The position numbers were made by a program, and so were the translations under genes. Source: Perca fluviatilis (taxonomy: Eukaryota; Chordata; Actinopteri; Perciformes; Percidae). Taken from it: a DNA stretch of 64,000 nt. The DNA is taken from NCBI RefSeq assembly GCF_010015445.1, contig NC_053114.1, forward strand, positions 31,732,579-31,796,578. Direction: 5' to 3'. Below, one piece after another: positions 21,231-33,514 of this stretch (positions are counted from its first letter, which is position 1; each line of letters begins with the position of its first letter). The notes below the pieces were generated by a model. That model worked only from the letters and a program-made list of their open reading frames with translations. It made no database searches and was not told the DNA's origin.

Positions 21231-22042
21231 TTATTTTACGGGTGAGGCTATTTGCACCCCTGGTACAATTAGCAGTGTATGCTATTCGTACCCCGCCGGT
21301 GCACACAACAATGTGTTCTATTAATCCTATCTGGTACAAATATCAATGTATGCTATTTGCACCCCTGTACAGTACCTTGGCATATATTTACACACAGTTA
21401 TCCATACTACTCATGTATTACACCTTTTTGGAATATTATCACCCTGACATTCTTACCCTAACCATAACCAATCCCACTCCTCTTGTCTAAACCTAACCAA
21501 CCCAACCATAGCAAGCATATTCATGAGTCTTCCCCTACCACCCTGCAAAAAACATTTTGCGTTCGCGGGCCCTGATTTGCACAATTGCATGCAAATGATC
21601 TAATCCAAACTGAAAAAAAACAAGATCACCTCACAAGGGAATCAAACTCCCAACTCCTAGACCAAAGCTCAGTGTACTAAACACTCGCCTAGCAGTTCTT
21701 ACAGAATGATGGATAACTCTTCAAGTCACGGTTGCTAGGTAACCATACTGTATACAAAAAATAGGTACTATGGTACTTACTAACAAACTAATGGTTGTAT
21801 GCTTTCACTGAAGACAGAAAGCGCAACTGTAGTATCCATTTTCCGCTAGAAATTCAATTGTTATAAACTTTAGAGACAAAACTTTCCTAATATATGCCAG
21901 TTTCTGCGGTCATGGAAGATGAGCCATGATTTCGGTGCACGCAAGCAACGTTTTTTTGTTGTTACGTCACAGGGTGTGAATAGCTCAGCTGTGTGGCCTA
22001 GGCTATTCGTACCGGTGGTGCAAATAGACACTCCGTTATTTT
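21231..22042. mobile_element. element with GGCTATTTGCACC terminal repeats
   Basis: The left edge, about 21231-21270, and the right edge, about 22000-22042 read in reverse, share CTATTTGCACC and GGTAC and flanking bases, roughly 75% over 40 bp. Near the left edge the TGCTATT(C/T)G(T/C)ACCCC word repeats. The segment 21640-21705, read on the minus strand, contains a tRNA-like B-box (GAGTTTGATTCCC) after TTTAGTACACTGAGC, so a tRNA-derived piece may be embedded. No transposase was found. Confidence 0.55.
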
Positions 22043-22152
22043 ATTTGTAAAGAGGTGTATAACATGGATTTTCTGCATTTTCTGCTATCGCTCTGTTTTG
22101 CTGGAAACGGAAATGATGTAGACGCTGTCTGCGGTAGAAAATATTCAGGTCA

Positions 22153-23122
22153 ATCATTGGTAGGGCTGGGCGATATGGCTGAAAACTGTATCACGATATA
22201 AGTGTTTCATATCGGTCGATATCGATAATTATTGATATTTTTTATGACCTATTTAAAATAAGGACCAGGAGAAAAATATATTAAATTTAAACATTTTTAT
22301 TTTAAACTTAACCTTCCTCTGATTATAATCCCCTCAGTTATAAAAGCAGAAATGTCAACACAACCATGGAAATCACTCAAATAATTAAAATGTAAACATA
22401 AGTCTAAAATCACAGTGAAGAAAGAATAAGTAAGAATTGCCTAATAAGGTGTAATAAAATGGTGCAAAGTGTTAAAACTAAACATAGAGAAACCTGAAAC
22501 CTGAGAAGAACTATTTTCTGCAGGTTTAGTGCTAGGTTGGTAACCTGGCTTCTGGACAGTGCTCAGCACGGTCTCCTCGTTATTTCTTTGTAGCGTTTAG
22601 TAAGGCGCTGATGCAGAGTACCTCTCCATGGCGGTCTGCTGCTTGTGCGGTGTAACAGCTGCAGATGTTGTTGGACGTTGCTGGCGAATACGGCTGTGCT
22701 CCAAAGTGTGAGCGCGGCTAAGGTGGTAAAACAAGTTTGCGGTAGTGTTGGTGGGGACGACAGTCGGACTTATAAAATCCCCAAAACTGCCATACTGACT
22801 TTTCCTGTTTTATCAACAATTTCCTATATATATAACATTATCCGACATATATATTAATCCAACACGAGACAGCGATGTGGCGCAACCAAACTTGATACTG
22901 TTACATGATTGGCTGTTAGAGTGTCACTCCCTACGTTGCTAGGTTACCAGAGAGTGAGTGCCTTTGTTCATGCAACCAAACTTGCTTTGCAACTTCTGGT
23001 TTCTTCCGAAGAAGAAAAACAAGTTATCGAACGTTTTATTGAACGCATTTTCTATTGATATTGATTACGTGTCTATCGCGATACATATCGTTATCGTTTT
23101 ATCGCCCAGCCCTAATCATTGG
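22153..23122. mobile_element. hAT non-autonomous element with perfect 8-bp duplication
   Basis: The element occupies 22161-23114 (954 bp). It begins TAGGGCTGGGCGATATGG and ends ATCGCCCAGCCCTA, and ATCATTGG flanks it on both sides (22153-22160 and 23115-23122). The subterminal regions are full of ATATCG/CGATAT words in both orientations. The interior is AT-rich on the left and GC-richer on the right, with no intact frame. The perfect duplication suggests a fairly young insertion. Confidence 0.94.
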
Positions 23123-23329
23123 TAAAACAAATACATAAAATGTATCAATGCTAGGGAAAAGAATCAATTTTCAAAATCATCACAAAAAATCATGATACAT
23201 TTAGATAGATAGATTTTTTTCGTCACCCCTAGTTACTGTTAAGTAACATTGAAAAACATTTTCATATGGTAATACAGCATGGAAGCAGCTGCTACTCTCA
23301 CTTCACCAATCTATAATATAGTATAGAAT

Positions 23330-23717
23330 TATGCTTTTAAATAATTTGAACAAAAAACAATTTTATCGAAATCGCAATATGGACTAGTGCAATATCCAAA
23401 TCGCAGGGGGGGCGCAATATTTGTTAAAGGCAAAATATGTGTCTAACCATTCTGAATGAAGTATTGTGGGGCTGCAGAGATGTCCTGGGCCTACAAATCC
23501 TATCCTACAGACAAAGGAAAATATCTTTATCTTTGGTTTGGTACAGATTATTGCAAAAATCACACTGCATGACTAGAGTACATTTTTATTTTTGTTTCAA
23601 TGAAAATGAGAATGATGTTTAAAAAAATTGATCATTCCCTCGAATATCGTGAATCATATCGCAATCACATCAGTCAAAATAATCGCAATTTGACATTTTC
23701 CTCATATCTTGCAGCCC
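23330..23717. mobile_element. hAT right-end fragment
   Basis: It ends CATATCTTGCAGCCCTA at 23717; in reverse this is TAGGGCTGCAAGATATG, a hAT terminus. Upstream are AATCGCAAT and ATCGCAATATG words as in hAT subterminal regions. A smaller piece at 23151-23232, ending GTCACCCCTAG, is another possible hAT scrap. No left end is identified. Confidence 0.5.
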
Positions 23718-24254
23718 TACTACTACAGATCTTACATGCTTATGTTTAGCTGACATAGATTCAGGTTTAATCACGATTCAACCATTTGAGTAGAAACACA
23801 ATGGGCATTTATTACTTTCTCTATGGACGACTTACAAACAGTTCTATTAATTCAAAATGTTTACTGTGTCTGGTTTTGATTTCTCCTTAACTTCAGTGCC
23901 TATCTCAATTTCTAGTCCTTAAACTCCCTCATGCCTGTTTGGACTCAGAATGTTCCTCCTTTCTCCATCATTTTTACCATCCCATACAAACCAAATGTCT
24001 TTCTCTTTATCTGTCTGTTTATGAACACCCTCTCTGTGTTTTGTGTGTACAACTGTATTTGGAGGTACAGCTGAATAGCAAATATGAAACTGTATATGAG
24101 GTATGTAAGCCTCATGTAGAATTGTGTATGTTTGTGTCTCTGTGTGCACTTTTGTGTTAGTGTGATTTAGCAATTGTCTTAAGTCTGTGAATACATATGG
24201 CTGACTCAGTGATTCTGTCTACAACACAGCAGCTGCATCTTATCTGCACCGCTG

Positions 24255-24258
<4 letters not shown>

Positions 24259-24340
<82 letters not shown>
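24259..24340. repeat. (GT)41 microsatellite plus G8
   Basis: A pure GT array of 82 bp followed directly by a run of eight G. A CA array faces it 133 bp downstream (24474). Confidence 0.98.
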
Positions 24341-24343
<3 letters not shown>

Positions 24344-24473
24344 GGGGGTGGGTATCTGGAATAGGAATCTTAACCGTTTTCCACATTAGAGAAGGGGAAA
24401 CGTCAGAATGCTATTGTAAGAGATCCACTTCCTGTCCGATAAGCAAAAATCTCTCTCCTCCTCTCAGTCTCTT

Positions 24474-24530
24474 ACACACACACACACACACCCACACACA
24501 CACACACACACCCACACACACACACACACA
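24474..24530. repeat. (CA)n microsatellite, interrupted
   Basis: A CA array of 57 bp with two CCC interruptions. It is complementary to the GT array at 24259-24340. Confidence 0.95.
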
Positions 24531-24644
24531 GAAATCCTGACAAGCAAAATTTGCTTTCTATTTCTTTCCATTCTCCCTCCTTCTATCTTTTTTCCTCCGC
24601 TCTCTATCAATCACTGTTTCTCTCTCTTTCTCTAATAAGCAGAG

Positions 24645-24731
24645 ATTGCTGCTGAGGGCAGACAGGGCAGTGCAGATGAAAGAAAAGAGAAGACAAGCAT
24701 TCAAAGTAAAAGACAGCAAGAAAAGAAAACA
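24645..24731 (+). CDS. possible internal exon, gene unknown
   Basis: An excellent polypyrimidine tract (24602-24633) leads to a cluster of AG dinucleotides at 24638-24644, and the segment ends in a donor (AAACA|GTGAGTG at 24732). From 24645 it reads 29 open codons beginning IAAEGRQGSADER and ending KRQQEKKT, phase 0 to 0 if the last AG is used. Use of the first AG would change the phase. The sequence is purine rich, so an open frame is expected often. It is compatible with 18647-18709 in phase and composition. The protein is not recognised. Confidence 0.17.
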
Positions 24732-25098
24732 GTGAGTGTATGAGTGAGAGTGCAAGAGCAAAACCTCAAAACAGAGAGATAAGATCTTTTTCTGAAACGT
24801 ACAGACAAACTAGATTATGGTTTGTTTAACTATTTGGGCCAAGAACGGAAATAGGACACGGGTGTGATTATGACTGATCCCTTTAAAAGCTATAAGGCAA
24901 CTATGAGGACTTGTGTTTATCAGTTTGATACTTTTTTACACTTTTTAAGACCCCGCGGAAACCCTGATCGGAATCAAATTGATTCGGGAAATCAGTGGCG
25001 ATACCCAGCTAACTATTCATGCCCCTCTCTTCCTTCTCCCTCTACCTATGATGACCCTGTCCTCTCTCCCTGTCTCATATCCCCAGTTACTTCCTTCA

Positions 25099-26070
25099 TC
25101 TTAGTCTAGGGCTGTGCAATTAATTGAATTTCGATTTCGATTTTGATTTTGGCTCCCAACGATCACCAAAATAGTATAATCGAGAAAAAACGATTATTTT
25201 GCCATGTTCTGTTTTGCAAGAACACTCTTATTTTGTCTTGTGTTCTGAAACACACGCATCCGCATGCGCTCATCCGCCCCTCCCGAAGCCAGTCAGGGAA
25301 GCAAGTCGTGTGCTGTGCATATCATCCGCTGGAATTTAAAAACTCAGCGCGAGTAAAGATGGCAGCAGCGTTTGGTGAGCAAAAAAAGGCAAAACCAACT
25401 CAGTTGTCTGGGAACAGCTAACGTTAGCTAACCCTGCGGTCCCTCTGCCTTTGCCCCCCCCCCCGCTGTAGTATAGTCTATAGACGTTGTATTCACTTAC
25501 TGTTTAAAACTTTTTCCAGCTTAGTGGGGGTGCATAGGCGTACTGCTCAGAAACAACATGAAAAAACATAGTAATGTTCCCTCAGCATTTAGTTTTGTTG
25601 TTAAACTGTATGTAAATGAGCAGGTTACGTTAAATCACCTGTTTTCACGTAACGTTACTCTAAGGTACCGTCTCTGTGCTGGATTTTTCCTAAGGTTAGC
25701 TAGCAAATAAGCCCACTGACGGCGACATTATTGTTGATATTTTGGCACAATGTTTCGTAATGACAGTAGTAGTGGTCATAGTGAGTGAACGTGTGATGTG
25801 AGATGCACATTGTGTTATGTCTGTGGAACTGTTCATTAGCTGTGTAACGTTATGTGTGATATCTGTAAAGCTGAACCGACTCACAGTAGTAAAACAGATT
25901 TTATTCTGATCCAAAGACTCTTGTGAGATAAAAGGACAGATTATACCCTGGACACTATCCATTATATCCAAATGTTAATGAGTAATCGTGTTAAATAATC
26001 GTGATTTCAATATTGACCAAAATAATCGTGATTATTATTTTTTCCATAATCGAGCAGCCCTATCTTAGTC
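25099..26070. mobile_element. hAT element with perfect 8-bp duplication
   Basis: The element occupies 25107-26062 (956 bp). It begins TAGGGCTGTGCAATTAATTG and ends CATAATCGAGCAGCCCTA, flanked by TCTTAGTC (25099-25106 and 26063-26070). AATCG words fill both ends. A short frame at 25359-25421 (ATGGCAGCAGCG..., 20 codons) includes a TTTG|GTGAGC donor-like site, which may be the fossil first exon of a hAT transposase; that is inference. The rest of any transposase is gone. Confidence 0.94.
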
Positions 26071-26448
26071 CCCCCTTTTACTCTTCCTGTTGACCTGTGT
26101 TGACCCTTAGTGTTAATCATCGTAGTAACTATGTGAACTACGTTTTCCCATGCGGGTCCATGGATTAGCAGTGTGTCTGCAGTCCACACAAATTACCTCA
26201 ACATGACACCCACTCCGATCTTGTTCCATGTCTCTGGTGTAAAGACCAGGGCCTCTAGTTAAATGGTGCTAAACTGGCAAACGCCTCACGCCACATTTTT
26301 ACTAAGGCAAGTAAAATTTGCCTGGCCCTAAATTAATGAATTTCAGTCCTACTCAGTCTGTGTGCTGTATCAATATAAAATGGGACAAACTTGACCACAG
26401 TCTGCAAGGGGTGTTAATTAGGCTATTGCTAAGGCCATATGGTCAAAT

Positions 26449-28103
26449 TTAAAGCCCATGTTGCAAGTTTAATTTTCCAACGAATTTGTGGTAATTGCTT
26501 ATTGGTAATAAACATTTAAACTGGTATTCATGTATTTGATGTTGTTAGGTATCACAAAACAGAATATAACATGAAAAAGTAGGTACTATTTTTGTCTTTC
26601 CCCCACAATGCATTGCATGATGTCACGTTGGGGAGACGATATGCGAAAGCCCCGTCTTGGTTCACTGTCCCGGTCACGGTTGCTGCCACTGATCTGGCAA
26701 AATATGGCTTTTGGTCTCGACCGAGTCAATGTGTCTTTATTATGTGAATATTAATTTGAAGGCAGCTTGGACGGGGATGCTATTCGGCTTTTCACAAGTT
26801 TAAACAGCTAGCTAACGATACGCCGGTTTTGCTAACGTTAAGCACAGCGCAGCGTTAGCTTAGACTGCTAGTTAAATACCGGGTATTACAACTGCCCGGC
26901 CGAATGCGTCCACGTTGTCAACACAAAACATGTGGCGTTAGTGCTCCCTTTGTATCATACTTTTATTGAATGAAATATTAAGCCGCTCCTACGAAATAGG
27001 TGTTTTTTGTAACATTACACACAAAGCTAACTGGCTATAGTTAGCCTGTGCGTATGCTAGCGGGATTAGCTAACGTTGCGTAGCCAGCCAGCAACTTCGG
27101 CAATCGGCAGTAGTTTCGGGGAGCTAACCGCGACAGTATGTTGCCCACAATCAACCTCTGCTGTTAAAAGCAGTCAATCTGCAGCGATGTTTGAAATGGA
27201 GACACATGGATGTGTTAGCTGTCGAGGTTAGCTCGCCGAAGCTGCTTGCTGGCTATGCAACGTTAGCTAATGTCCGCTAGCATACGTACAGGCTAACTAT
27301 AGCCAGTTAGCTTTGTGTGTAGCTAACTAACTAACAAAAACCATCTTGTATGAGCGAAGTTTAACGTTTCATTCAATAGAGTTATGGTACAAAAGGAGCA
27401 CTAACGCCACAAGTCTTATGTTGACAACGTGGACGCAGATATATGAAACTCCGAAGGCAGTTGTAATATTTACCTAGCCGTCTGGCTAGGCTAACGCTGT
27501 TGCGCTAGCGTTAGCGAAACGTCGGCGTAGCGTTAGCTAGCTGTCTAAACTTGTGAAAAACTGAACAGCATCCCCGTCCAAGTAATAAATAAACACCAGG
27601 CAAATATGTTGTTACTGGAGCTAGTAGGCTACCATCAAAACGTGAGATATCTAATCATGATATCAATCATATCTATGTGTTTACAACCATCGGGGGATTT
27701 CACAGGTGGGACTGGCAAGTTAGCACATAGCTAGCATGATGCCTTGTATTTTCTAGATCTAGATAAGTTTACCGGTACTTATCTGAACTAACGACATGAT
27801 CACTGTCACTAGATATAAATAAAACATTGACTTTCACTTGGTGCTATTCACGGACAGTAAAAAACCCTCTTCCTCATCACAGTCAGTCCCCATAGTTCTA
27901 GTACTAGGCTGATACACGTCTCCCCAACGTGACGTCATCACCGAATTGCGAAAAAAACCCACTAATACCAAAAACGACAAAAACCTGACAAAAACTGGCC
28001 TTTAACACTATTTGGAGACATTTTTAACAATGATATACATATATTGAGTGCTATATGTACCTATTAATCAACAGTGGTGGTTAACTTGCAACATGGGCTT
28101 TAA
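26449..28103. mobile_element. 1.65-kb TTAA fold-back element
   Basis: TTAA stands at 26449-26452 and 28100-28103. Termini are AGCCCATGTTGCAAGTT and its exact reverse complement. The left interior (about 26620-27080) and the right interior (about 27260-27930) are long imperfect inverted arms: for example CAACGTGGACGC at 27425 and its reverse near 26907, and GGAGCACTAACGCC at 27395 with its reverse near 26936. The arms are GC-richer and contain many AACGTTAGC words. There is no coding frame. TTAA duplication suggests piggyBac-type mobilisation. Confidence 0.9.
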
Positions 28104-28199
28104 ATAATTTATTTAAATAACAATAACTTATTTCACCAGTCATCTGCTGTTAAACACTAGATGGCAGAAGGGTACTTTACAACAACATATAATGTACAA

Positions 28200-28619
28200 T
28201 GAGCTTACGAGGTGCAATTGAACGCACCATTAAGTTCCGTCGGTGTTGTTTCTCCAACAGCTCCGACTGCGGCAGTGGCCATGATGTCTCAAAGTGCAGC
28301 TAGTCTACAGTGTGTCTTGAGCTGCAGACTGTTGTACGTCACGGTGTCGGAATCCATTCCAGTGAAACACAGCCACACGTTAGATTGTTTAGCTTTCAGC
28401 ATTTTAACTGTGTTTAAGCCAGCTACTAGCTAACGATAAGCTAATGTTACCTGCTGCCAAGTGTAATGTTAACTAGCGCCACTGAAGTGATGCTTCTGTT
28501 GCCTTTGGAGCATCAGAGAGCAGCGCAGGTATTTAAATGGCACCGAAATGAGGCTTCAAAATCTGTGTTGGCTTTCAGTCTGTTCAGGAACCGGTGCCAA
28601 GTTCCAGTACCCACCCCTA
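28200..28619. mobile_element. hAT right-end fragment
   Basis: It ends AAGTTCCAGTACCCACCCCTA at 28619; in reverse this is a TAGGGGTGGGTACTGG hAT-type terminus. The interior block with CTCCGAC...GGCAGTGGCCATGATG resembles 3200-3230 in the relic at 2928-3464, so both come from related families. The left end lies near or inside the junction with the fold-back element. Confidence 0.47.
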
Positions 28620-29940
28620 CGGTCTGCAAAATATTTATAACACATCTGCATCAAGAACAAATAAGTGCAAAAGTAAAGTACTGTCCTATCAGGAGAGTCC
28701 ATTAATCACCGTAACAATGTACTGGATTGGTATCAGCTGCTTGTGCTAGTTTACCACCCTTAAATTATTGTAATAGCTGGTATCTGACTACAGTGGGTCT
28801 TTGTTCAACTATGGTACAAGTCTGTATTTATATAATGCATCCCACCAATAACCTACTTTTAACCAGAGCACTAAAACTGTGATTATCATATTTATATGCT
28901 TGGGACCAAAAAATCTGCAGTCATTGTACGTGTGTGTGTATTTGTGGATGTTTGTGTGTGTGTGGGTAGAGGTGGGGGGCTACATGTATTTGCCTGTGGG
29001 TCACAGTAGGCCCATCTGTTGTAAACCAAACTGAATCATACACACAGCTAGAAAAACTCCCCTGCAAACCTGACCTCACCATACCCCTTCTCTCTTTCTC
29101 TTTCGCTCACTCTCTCTTGCTGTGTGTGTGCTTTCCAAAGGTTTCCATGCCCTGTCATGTGTTCCTATGGGCAGGGGATTTTTCTTCAGTAGTTTTACTG
29201 TACTCGTGCATACTCTTACTATGGGCAAATGGGGTTATACAACACATAAAGTGTGTGATGACATTCAGACAACAGTTTTACATCATACAAATACATGCAC
29301 ACATTACACACCTCTCTTATCTATCTACTTAACATACAAATAATTATGTGGGCAACTGTATTACAAAGCTTCCTACCTACTTAGTTATTACACGTGTACC
29401 AATCAGCAAAGGAGCATAACAACACTCATTGATGGCATTTAAAAGTTATGTCCACATCAAAACATATCAATGCATGCATGTACCAAATACATGGCTTACA
29501 TGCCCTACTAATACTCCTTCTGAAAAACCTACATGTAGAATTCCTTACAGTGACTCGTGAAAGGCAATTACCCAATATGCAGCACAACTTTAAAGCAAAG
29601 CAAGAATTAAGAAATTCAAGAAACTATAGACCTCTGCACAGACTACAAACAGTCACCAACCCAGGCAGGCCCTGTCCATGGTGCTGAGTCTTTGTTTGGA
29701 CAGCATGCAATAACAAACTTCAGTAGCTCTAACTATAACACAGAAATAGCAACATTCAGACAAGCAAGGCACATCAACAACATGTTTGTATAGACAGCGG
29801 CGGGGTATTTTGCCACGAGTAATGGCTAATAACAAATAACTAAAATAATAATGTATGTAGAAAGTCCTTAAACAAAGTGCTTTAAAATACAACAACACAT
29901 CGAAAGAATAAATTATGCCAAGATAAAGAGATAAATAAGG
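28620..29940. other. unique non-coding sequence
   Basis: No convincing exon, transposon end or RNA gene is seen. There are small TG patches at 28929-28967 and AT-rich stretches. Frames are short and lack splice or start context. Confidence 0.4.
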
Positions 29941-29960
29941 TTTTATTGTAGGCTACTTAC

Positions 29961-30030
29961 CATCTACTGGTATCCGCAGACCACTGTCATTCAAGACAGC
30001 AACGTGGCCAATAACAACGTGATATTCCAT
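29961..30030 (-). CDS. possible first coding exon, gene unknown
   Basis: On the minus strand an ATG in good context (GGCCATGG, A of ATG at 30030) opens 23 codons, starting MEYHVVIGHVAV and ending GLRIPVD, followed by a strong donor (GATG|GTAAGT). The frame stays open for a further 24 codons upstream of the ATG before a stop, with no acceptor there. The GC-rich, GCTAGC-rich block at 30130-30640 lies upstream and could be a promoter region or a transposon interior. An 8-codon upstream frame begins at another ATG 60 bp earlier. The protein is not recognised; a chance pairing is quite possible. Confidence 0.18.
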
Positions 30031-30129
30031 GGCCAAGTTTCTATTATATTCTACTATCCAGTCTTGGAGTAACGTCCCATTAGATCGTATTTTCAGCCAA
30101 TTTTAGGCCAATTCATTCTGAGCAGTTTT

Positions 30130-30640
30130 TTTTTTTTCACCAACGTTTCCGGTGTCCGCCTTCCATCTCTCCTAGCTAGCTAGCTAGCTAAGTAGCTAAT
30201 TTTGTACAGGCAACGTTAGCTAGCTAGCTGATATAAAGTAGGCTAATGCTAGCTGGGACTATACTAAAAGACTTGCTAACTTTCCCGATTCTTTCATTTA
30301 AGATGGTTTCACACCTCAGCGCGGCAACCGCCCTGACAACCTTGTATCTGCAAGAGCGTTTGCCAAAAAAAAAGCTAAGCGTTTTGGTAGCTACCTGTCG
30401 CCTGGCGGTTACCGCCAGAAGTTCAGGGCGGTACGGTAAACTTTTTTTTTTTTTTTCAAGAGCGGTACGGTGAACTCTGCAGACTCAGAGCAAAGTCTGT
30501 GAGCGTTGGACGGAAACCGCTTCATACCCCTACCGCCGTGCTCAGAACCGCTTCCCCTCTGCCGCCTTCCCTTTATTAAATTGGATGCGGCAAATTACCG
30601 CGCGGCGGTTTGAAAGACTCTTTAGTTAAAACAAAGATCC
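30130..30640. other. GC-rich GCTAGC-rich block
   Basis: CTAGCTAGCTAGCTAGCTA at 30175-30193 and AACGTTAGCTAGCTAGC near 30212 are followed by a part with GGCGGTTACCGCC (a palindrome near 30405) and two GCGGTACGGT words (30427 and 30462). It resembles interiors of the TTAA elements. I could not find terminal repeats, so it might also be a CpG-rich promoter for the possible exon at 29961-30030. Confidence 0.4.
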
Positions 30641-33438
30641 TCTAACCGTCTCTGGTTAAACGATTTTGCTTAGTTTTCCAGTTTCACGTTTTTCTTCCCC
30701 CCACAGTAGCTTACACACCATTAAAGTTTTGCAGTGCTATGACAGAACCTTTTTCACTGTTCTTCCCTCGGTAGATATGTCTAACAAGCACTCCACAGGG
30801 GCGTTGTTTCACTAGGAATCTCAATTAAAATGTGGAAGAAACAATGTAATGATAATTGCTTGGCCTACTTGACAAAGTAGCCTAAATATTATATTTTTTT
30901 GTTAAAATGACAGCAGCATGTTTAGCGTAAAAACTCTAGTGAGAAGATATGGATAGGTGGTTGGACGTTAGGTTTAAGCATATCAATGCATTCAAAGACT
31001 TAGCTTTTAAATGAATGCTTTAAAAGTTAAGACTGGCATAAATATAGCAATTTTAGAAGTATGCCTAACACTTACTGCTTTATATTTTTGCCCACCTCTG
31101 AAGAAGGGTAGGCCTATGCAAGTGTCCAATACGAAGCTCTCTTGACACATTAGCTCATCCTCTTGAAATTGCCAATATGGCGCATGGATACATTGCACTA
31201 TGATCTATTTCAGCTGACATGTCTTCTGGGCTTTTAAACAGCATTTTATCTTTACACCGCCTGGGAGAAACACATATAAGATGCACCACAAGCTCGCTGG
31301 ACTGCAGCTTTTGTTAGAAAAAAAAAACATTTTAAATGTGAAATTTGGGTTTCATAGCTGCCAGAAGGCACAAGCCATAGTGACTGTTTGGAGCTTTACA
31401 AAGACAATAGGCCAAGGGCAAAATGGCCAAAGCATTACTAGCTGCATAAAAATATGTGACTGAAGGGGACCAGAAATAAACTACTTTTAGTCTGGGCAAT
31501 TGTGAGTGGGCAATGTGTTTTAGTGAGAAGGTGTGGGCCTATGCACTTTCTGATGCTCTGACTCTTGTAACATTAAGCTATAACACTATAGGTTATTGTT
31601 TAAACAATAATAAGCTGTAACCATTTTGGCAATAACAAAAAAAATCTATTTAGCTTAACTATATTTTTTCTCTTTTTACTCACTGCCCAGCATTTACTTA
31701 CTTTCCTGCAGTAGCAAAATTAAATATTTCTTTTTTCTGTAAAGTTCAAACAAACATCTTAGAGGGAAGTGAGCGGGATTTAGACTAGAGAGGAGTAGAA
31801 GTGAGAGACGAGATGAGGTATGTACGCTGTTTCTGTCTGTTTGTGCTCTATATCCTGAGATGGGAAAAAGTTATGAATATGCATAAAGCAAAGCGCTACA
31901 CACAGGTGACTTGCCTGACTTGTATTACTGCTGTGAACAACTGCACCAGACAAATGTTTTCTCCCTCTCTCCTACTCTCGGGAACAAGGGAGTGAGGGAG
32001 AGAAGGAGAATAATCTCATGGGAACACTTTTCTGTTTCACTCTGTGGATGAAAAACCAACACACTAACGATGCAGACTCACATGCAAAGAAGCACAAAAC
32101 CATGGTAGCTCATACGCAAGCAGACACAAGAAGATACAAAGATATACCCCCAACCACACATCCAAAAGACAAGCCACCTCACCAAACTGTATGCAAACAC
32201 TTTTTCTTTTCAAAGTGTATTTCATGGGAATATTCTGCCCTCCTTTCCAACTCATTTTAGAGTTTGTTGTTAGATATACAGACTCCATGAGTCAGACATT
32301 AAAGCAGAGGTCCGTTCTTAAGTTAAACAGAATTTGAATATGTTGCCCTTATTATCTGGTACAGTTCAGTCTAGATTTTGAGACATGAACAAGTTCCTCA
32401 AGTTAGAAGTCCGAAAACTGAGGCTTTAATCTCTCTTGCCCTAATATTATTGAGACAGATAAGTCATTGCATTGGTCATTTGGGCTATAAGAAAATCATC
32501 TGCTGATAAAGAGGATGATGAGACATGTGACATAAAACCTATTCTTCAGCTCTTTGGTAAGAAGAATGCAGAGAAGTCTGAGTATGATTTCAGCAGAAAG
32601 TGTGCTGAAAAAAGAATCTCTCTCCCTCTCTCTCTCTTTCTCACTCTCTGAAATAATCTGGTTTTACAGTAACACAGATCTGTAGAGAACAACATACACA
32701 TCCAAAGGTTAATACAACGTCCCGTTTGTTTGCCAATAAAGTCATTGACTAGTAGCGGAGAAAGGAAGTGTAAGAGAGATTCTCAGGAGAGAGCACAAAA
32801 CTAATCCGGTTTTTGAAGCAAGTCAGTGTATGTGGAGCATGGTGTGGGGTCGGTGGTGGTGGGTTTGATTTGAGCACGACTTTGGTTGGTGAAATTTAAA
32901 TGAAAACAGTATAATGATAGTGGGGGAAAAAACTTGTAACTGAATTTCTGCGTGGCAAAATATGATGGGACAAGTAAAACAAGAGGACAGGAGTCACAAT
33001 GACAAAACAGTGTTGAGAGAGTGAAGTGGCTGAAGGAAGGGAAAAGAAAACAGAACAGGAGGTGGTTCAAAGGGGATTTAGGGAGAGGGATATGGAGGAA
33101 AGGGGTGAGGGAAGACGGGGGAGGTGAGCGGGGTCAGACAGCGGGAGGAAGCTAATGTCTTTATTTCCTGGTGAGGTGGGACCTTGCATTTACCCCTGAG
33201 GTCAGTGGTCATGGACAGGGTCACTGGGGGTGCTGTGAGGGGGGTATCTCCATACAGAGGAAGAGAGAGAATATCTATATAACAAAAAGAAGTGGAAAGA
33301 ACAGAGCAAGAGACAGAGTAATAGGTGAAAGAGAGGAAAAATAAAGAAGAGGGAGACCTAGTTTCAGTCAGGAGGGGAATGTGCAGAGGTGGAAAGGTTG
33401 AGACAGGTTGAGGAGGTGAGAGTACTCAAGGGAGAGAG

Positions 33439-33440
<2 letters not shown>
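30641..33440. other. unique, AT-rich non-coding sequence
   Basis: No gene, transposon end or long repeat is seen in this 2.8 kb. The part 32560-33430 is purine rich on the plus strand with GAGAGG and GGGAGG runs. A micro-segment on the minus strand near 31078-31099 has good splice sites but is only 22 nt and was not called. Confidence 0.4.
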
Positions 33441-33443
<3 letters not shown>

Positions 33444-33489
<46 letters not shown>

Positions 33490-33514
33490 ACACACACACA
33501 CACATACATACATA
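33444..33514. repeat. (CA)n microsatellite
   Basis: A CA array of about 70 bp with CATA variants toward its right end. Confidence 0.95.

Noticed and set aside
21640..21705. A tRNA gene on the minus strand
   Set aside because: There is a B-box-like motif, but no cloverleaf or proper A-box. It is better explained as a tRNA-derived piece inside a transposon.
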